Shown in pieces: positions 61,501-64,000 of a DNA stretch of 64,000 nt. Source of the DNA: Hedera helix (taxonomy: Eukaryota > Streptophyta > Magnoliopsida > Apiales > Araliaceae); the NCBI GenBank assembly GCA_947179155.2, contig OX359282.1, positions 15,104,010 through 15,168,009 of the forward strand, in the 5' to 3' direction. Both the position numbers and the translations under genes were made by a program. Numbering within the stretch: position 1 is the first letter of the stretch; every line of letters starts with the position of its first letter. The notes below the pieces were generated by a model that worked only from the letters and a program-made list of their open reading frames with translations, made no database searches and was not told the origin of the DNA.

Positions 61501-62807
61501 TGAGCTAAAAAGGCTTGACATCCGTTTTTCAATAAACGAATGACTTTATGGCTAGAAATAACAGTTATAGATTTCAATGGTTTAGTTGCTTGAATTTGCA
61601 TGACAGGTTGATTAGGAATATGAAAACTAATAATCTTATGAAAACAATCAATTTTAGCATGATGGGTAGTCAACCAATCAATTCCTAAAATCACATCAAA
61701 TTCATGCATCTCCAAAGAAATAAGGTCAACAGGTAATGTGAGGTTGTTGATTTGAACTAGGCAAGATTTATAGACAGTAGATGTAATGGTCATTTCTCCT
61801 AATGGGGTTTCAACTGATAAGTCAAAGTCCAAATTTTCAGGAGTTAAGTTTAAACGCTGAGCACATGCAGGTGAGATAAAAGAATGGGTAGAGCCAGTAT
61901 CTAACAAAGCGTAGCCTTCACGAGAATTTATGAATAGCTTACCGGTTATCACCTCGTTCGAGTTTCGCGCCATTTGGGATGTCACAACAAAAGCTCTCCC
62001 TTGAACTACAGATTTTCCCTTATCCGCGCTAGCTTTTGGTATCATCATTGCAGCTGGACTTGATTTTGTGGCAGGACAGAACCGCGCAAGATGACCCTCT
62101 TTCCCACAACTGTAGCACTTTTTGGACTGCAGTGTACAGTTTGGGCTGATGTGACCTTCCTGACCACACCTATAGCATTTCACTGGTGGTCGATCTTCTC
62201 CCCTTGAAACTGGGGTCGGTGCTGGTGTTGGTACTGGTGCTGGTGCCCTTCCATAATTATTATGGAATCTCTTTCTTTTGAAATTGTTCCCACTAGATTC
62301 TCCTCTTCTGTTATTTGGTATGAAATTACCACCAAAGTGTTGGTTACCTCCTCGATGGTTCTCGTTCCTGTGGTTGTTGTCACTCCTTTCTCTATGCTGA
62401 TCATTAACTCTTGGCTGCAATGTTTTATCTGTTTGCTCCACCCTTTGAGCCCTATCTACAACATCTGAATACAAACTAAATTTATGAGAGCTAAGTTGTT
62501 GACGAATTTTGAATCTCAAACCTCTTAGGAACATCCGACTCATTCGTGCTTCGTCATCCACAAGATGGGTGGCAAAGCGAGATAACTCGGCAAACTTGGC
62601 TTCATATTGGGAGACTGTCATGTTTCCCTGCTCCAGCTTAATGAATTCCACCTCTTTCATATGGCGGATGCTTTCTGGGAAATACTTCTCGTTAAACAGT
62701 TCTTCGAATTCTGTCCAAGACATTTCGAGTGCTGAAGGTTGGATACGTTTTACCGCTTCCCACCAATGGTCCGCCTCACCTCGTAACATAAAAGTGGCAA
62801 ATGGCAC
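58512..62807 (-). CDS. E6 gag-pol polyprotein, main open frame (Tekay-like, chromodomain)
   Basis: 1431 aa that supply all enzymes for copying and integration. Order by residue: gag core 1-130 (LRGEADHWWEAVKR, LEQGNMTVSQYEAKFAELSR); zinc knuckles CYRCGQEGHISPNC (211-224) and CYSCGKEGHLARFC (231-244); protease DTGSTHSFIS (303); reverse transcriptase about 480-720 with FIDD (637-640); RNase H with D786, E823, D848; integrase zinc finger H1000, H1007, C1037, C1040 and catalytic D1070, D1131, E1167 (D-35-E); and a chromodomain-like C-terminus about 1355-1415 (VKVLWRNQDTEEMTWELE). All catalytic residues are present. The N-terminus lies upstream (62862-63158) in the same frame beyond one TGA, so the true start is at 63158 and this Met is internal. 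The stop codon at 58512-58514 lies inside the 3' LTR, and the polypurine tract encodes KEGR. Confidence 0.96.
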   Translation of the reverse strand: MPFATFMLRGEADHWWEAVKRIQPSALEMSWTEFEELFNEKYFPESIRHMKEVEFIKLEQGNMTVSQYEAKFAELSRFATHLVDDEARMSRMFLRGLRFKIRQQLSSHKFSLYSDVVDRAQRVEQTDKTLQPRVNDQHRERSDNNHRNENHRGGNQHFGGNFIPNNRRGESSGNNFKRKRFHNNYGRAPAPVPTPAPTPVSRGEDRPPVKCYRCGQEGHISPNCTLQSKKCYSCGKEGHLARFCPATKSSPAAMMIPKASADKGKSVVQGRAFVVTSQMARNSNEVITGKLFINSREGYALLDTGSTHSFISPACAQRLNLTPENLDFDLSVETPLGEMTITSTVYKSCLVQINNLTLPVDLISLEMHEFDVILGIDWLTTHHAKIDCFHKIISFHIPNQPVMQIQATKPLKSITVISSHKVIRLLKNGCQAFLAHVTDLNKNTSNLNDIPIVNEFPDVFPEELPGLPPNREIDFYIDLEPGTKPISKAPYRMAPIELQELKVQLQELLDTGFIRPSASPWGAPVLFVKKKDGSMRLCIDYRELNHVTIKNRYPLPRIDDMFDQLQGAQHFSKIDLRSGYHQLKVKAEDIPKTAFRTRYGHYEFLVMPFGLTNAPAAFMDMMNRIFKEHLDHFVVVFIDDILIYSKSREDHEQHLRLILQKLRENKLYAKLKKCEFWLEEVAFLGHVISSQGISVDPAKIETVLNWEQPKTVTEVRSFLGLAGYYRRFVEGFSRIATPLTQLTRKSTKFIWSEECEKSFQELKKRLVSAPVLTIPSGSGEFVIYSDASGKGLGCVLMQHGKVIAYASRQLKDYEKNYPTHDLELAAVVFALKIWRHYLYEEKVDIYTDHKSFKYFFTQKELNMRQRRWLELLKDYDHTIQYHPGKANVVADALSRKSYASTSALLTTQKCILYDLQKMEIELKTPGTHSKIAHVRVEPTLIDKIKAAQATDPELINMIKKVQEGAIPEARIDEKGILRVNSRLCVPNDPELKHKIMMEAHNTPFAIHPGGTKMYRDLRHTFWWNNMKREIAEFISRCLTCQRVKAEHQVPKGPLQPLEVPEWKWEHINMDFVTGLPKVSQGLDAIWVIVDRLTKSAHLLPIRENFSLERLAGMYINEIVRLHGMPVSIVSDRDPRFTSRFWISLQKAMGTELRFSSAYHPQTDGQSERTIQTLEDLLRLCVLDFKGSWDKYLPLVKFSYNNSYQASIGMAPFEALYGRKCRSPICWNEVGEAKLLGPELVRLTTEKIQMIRQRIQTAQERQKSYADLHRRDESFNVGDHVFLRVSPWKGVTRFGKRGKLNPRFIGPFEILDRIGTVAYRLALPPSMSRIHNVFHISMLRKYVKDPNHVIELEPDVIAEDLTYEEVPVKILDKKEQILRSKVIPQVKVLWRNQDTEEMTWELESEMKSKYPYLFDMSGTSISGTKFHKEGRL
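58517..58549 (-). promoter_or_regulatory. E6 polypurine tract and pre-tract motif
   Basis: Sense strand TTTCGGGGACGAAATTTC (58532-58549), then AAGGAGGGGAGGT directly before the LTR. Both are translated as the last codons of the polyprotein. Confidence 0.9.
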
Positions 62808-62861
62808 CTTCTGATCATCAGCGCATTGTAAGACATCAAGTATTTTTGTCGTCTGCTTTAG

Positions 62862-63158
62862 TCATGCCTCCGCTTTGAGTGGGTCAGGCTTCCCGTGGAA
62901 TTCAGGTGGTCCTAATTCTTTAAATTGCTTAACAGTGACCATCCTCAAATTGCCAGCGTTTCTACCGTTATTATTGACTGGATTTCCTCTTCCTTGATTC
63001 TGTATGAACTGCATGAAATTCCTAAAGAATCCATCGTTCATCATGTTATCAGGAACATTATTTCCTGAGTTGGCAGGAGGATTGTTTGGGGCCTCTTGAT
63101 TCTCGGCTACATTTGCTTCAGGCATTCCATAGTTAACCTCTTGATTTCCAGATGCCAT
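62862..63158 (-). CDS. E6 gag N-terminus, closed by an in-frame TGA
   Basis: 98 aa starting MASGNQEVNYGMPEANVAEN, rich in Asn and Pro, then FRNFMQFIQNQGRG and FKELGPPEFHGKPDPLKAEA, the usual lead into the gag core. The TGA at 62862-62864 is followed in the same frame by LKQTTKILDVLQCADDQK and the main open frame, with no shift. The TGA stands where a codon of the alpha-helical gag lead is expected. It is the only defect seen between 63158 and 58512 (1549 codons). The ATG lies about 190 nt after the primer site. Confidence 0.9.
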   Translation of the reverse strand: MASGNQEVNYGMPEANVAENQEAPNNPPANSGNNVPDNMMNDGFFRNFMQFIQNQGRGNPVNNNGRNAGNLRMVTVKQFKELGPPEFHGKPDPLKAEA

Positions 63159-63344
63159 ACTAAACTGTGGTCACAAAATAAATGTTAGTTCAAATAAACT
63201 GACTCATCACTTCATGTTCCTACATTCAAATCGACTCATTAGATAATAAAATCTATTTTAGGTAGGACACACTAGTGACTGATTCTATTCGTCTCTCCCC
63301 TCCTAGTTCTAACCCCAGATCTCCATTAAAGATCATATCCCTAA

Positions 63345-63356
63345 GCTCTGATGCCA
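63345..63356 (-). promoter_or_regulatory. E6 primer-binding site (initiator tRNA-Met, one mismatch)
   Basis: Sense strand TGGCATCAGAGC, 2 nt after the LTR. It differs at one base from TGGTATCAGAGC in E2 and E4. Confidence 0.9.
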
Positions 63357-63358
63357 AC

Positions 63359-64000
63359 TGTGACGCCCCCAAATCTGGGTCCACACAGCCCATACTTGAG
63401 TCGTCAAAAGACTACAACAAAATTATTACAACAAAGCACAACGTACAACAATACAGTGTATAATAATACACAACTAAGTCTTCACTATTATTGCCACACT
63501 ATTTTACAAAACGTGAAAACTATGATAACTATTCCTCGGACCCTCACTCCATTCCCCGGCTAGACCCTGTTATGTTTTCATCTCCTGTTGAAAAACAATG
63601 GAACAAAAGAAAGGGTGAGCTCAAATAGCCCAGTAAAGAATATCATGACTAAGATAATGACGAATAAATTATCATTAGTCTTCAACAGTTGAGTTCTTGA
63701 TAGAATACAATAGACTACAAGGTTTATATCAAAAACTGCAGTTAAATTCTTAAACAACGTTCAGATCAATAATAGCAGCGGAATGAGTAATCTATTAGAA
63801 GAATAATGCAGACTATAATGTCCACTCGGTTCTCTTTTTAGGAAAAACATCATCAACTTTTATCATCTGAAATATCATCAGTCAAGATAATACAAATTCA
63901 CAGTTCCTGATCATAATCATGCAGATCAACAGTTCATCTTTGCACTACGGGCCAAAGACATTTAATATAACACCAACGGTCATGATTATACCAGATTCAA
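63359..64000 (-). repeat. E6 5' LTR (U5 side, cut by window edge)
   Basis: The first 642 bp of the LTR on the forward strand, starting TGTGACGCC. It matches the start of the 3' LTR with one difference (CACACAGCCC against CACATAGCCC). Confidence 0.95.

Overview
The window is plant nuclear repeat DNA, almost certainly from a eudicot with a large genome. It is AT-rich and shows no host gene, tRNA or rRNA. Nearly every base can be placed in a nest of LTR retrotransposons. The signature proteins are plant Ty3/gypsy lineages: a chromodomain-bearing Tekay-like (Del-type) polyprotein at 58512-63158, a decayed relative at 51416-55660, and an Athila-like gag-pol plus ORF3 at 34834-42433. The species cannot be named from the sequence alone.

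Layout, left to right. E0: the 3' part of a forward LTR (1-2046). Next comes a 1.44-kb unit in about three tandem copies (2047-6131), each holding a broken gag fragment joined to the first 57 bp of a reverse-strand LTR. E1: a reverse-strand LTR (6075-9542), followed by short internal remnants and a second orphan LTR/polypurine junction at 9794. E2: a complete forward element (10063-23399; target duplication GTAAC on both sides) with about 4-kb LTRs and a 2.2-kb internal region without genes. Its left LTR carries a further 3-kb insertion (12439-15458). At 24241 begins the 3' LTR of the reverse-strand element E5. It is interrupted by element E4 and resumes at 50967-51415, followed by the decayed E5 gag-pol. 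E4 (about 27348-50966, reverse) has no genes of its own. Its left LTR is internally inverted, its right LTR carries a solo LTR (48149-49970, duplication AATTA), and its interior carries the complete Athila-like element E3 (32163-44037, duplication CCAGG). E6 (from 55661 to beyond the right edge) lies inside the E5 gag. It is the youngest element, with a nearly intact polyprotein and almost identical LTR ends.

How the parts relate. E5 and E6 encode gag, protease, reverse transcriptase, RNase H and integrase with a C-terminal chromodomain-like segment. E1, E2 and E4 have tRNA primer sites and/or polypurine tracts like theirs but no protein genes, so they look like non-autonomous elements mobilised in trans. 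Three conserved non-coding signals link the families: a small LTR hairpin with strand-specific wobble pairs, a motif just upstream of the polypurine tract, and a shared internal non-coding domain. These are the most interesting part of the window. Boundaries, target duplications and repeat relations were read by eye; percent identities and ages are estimates only.
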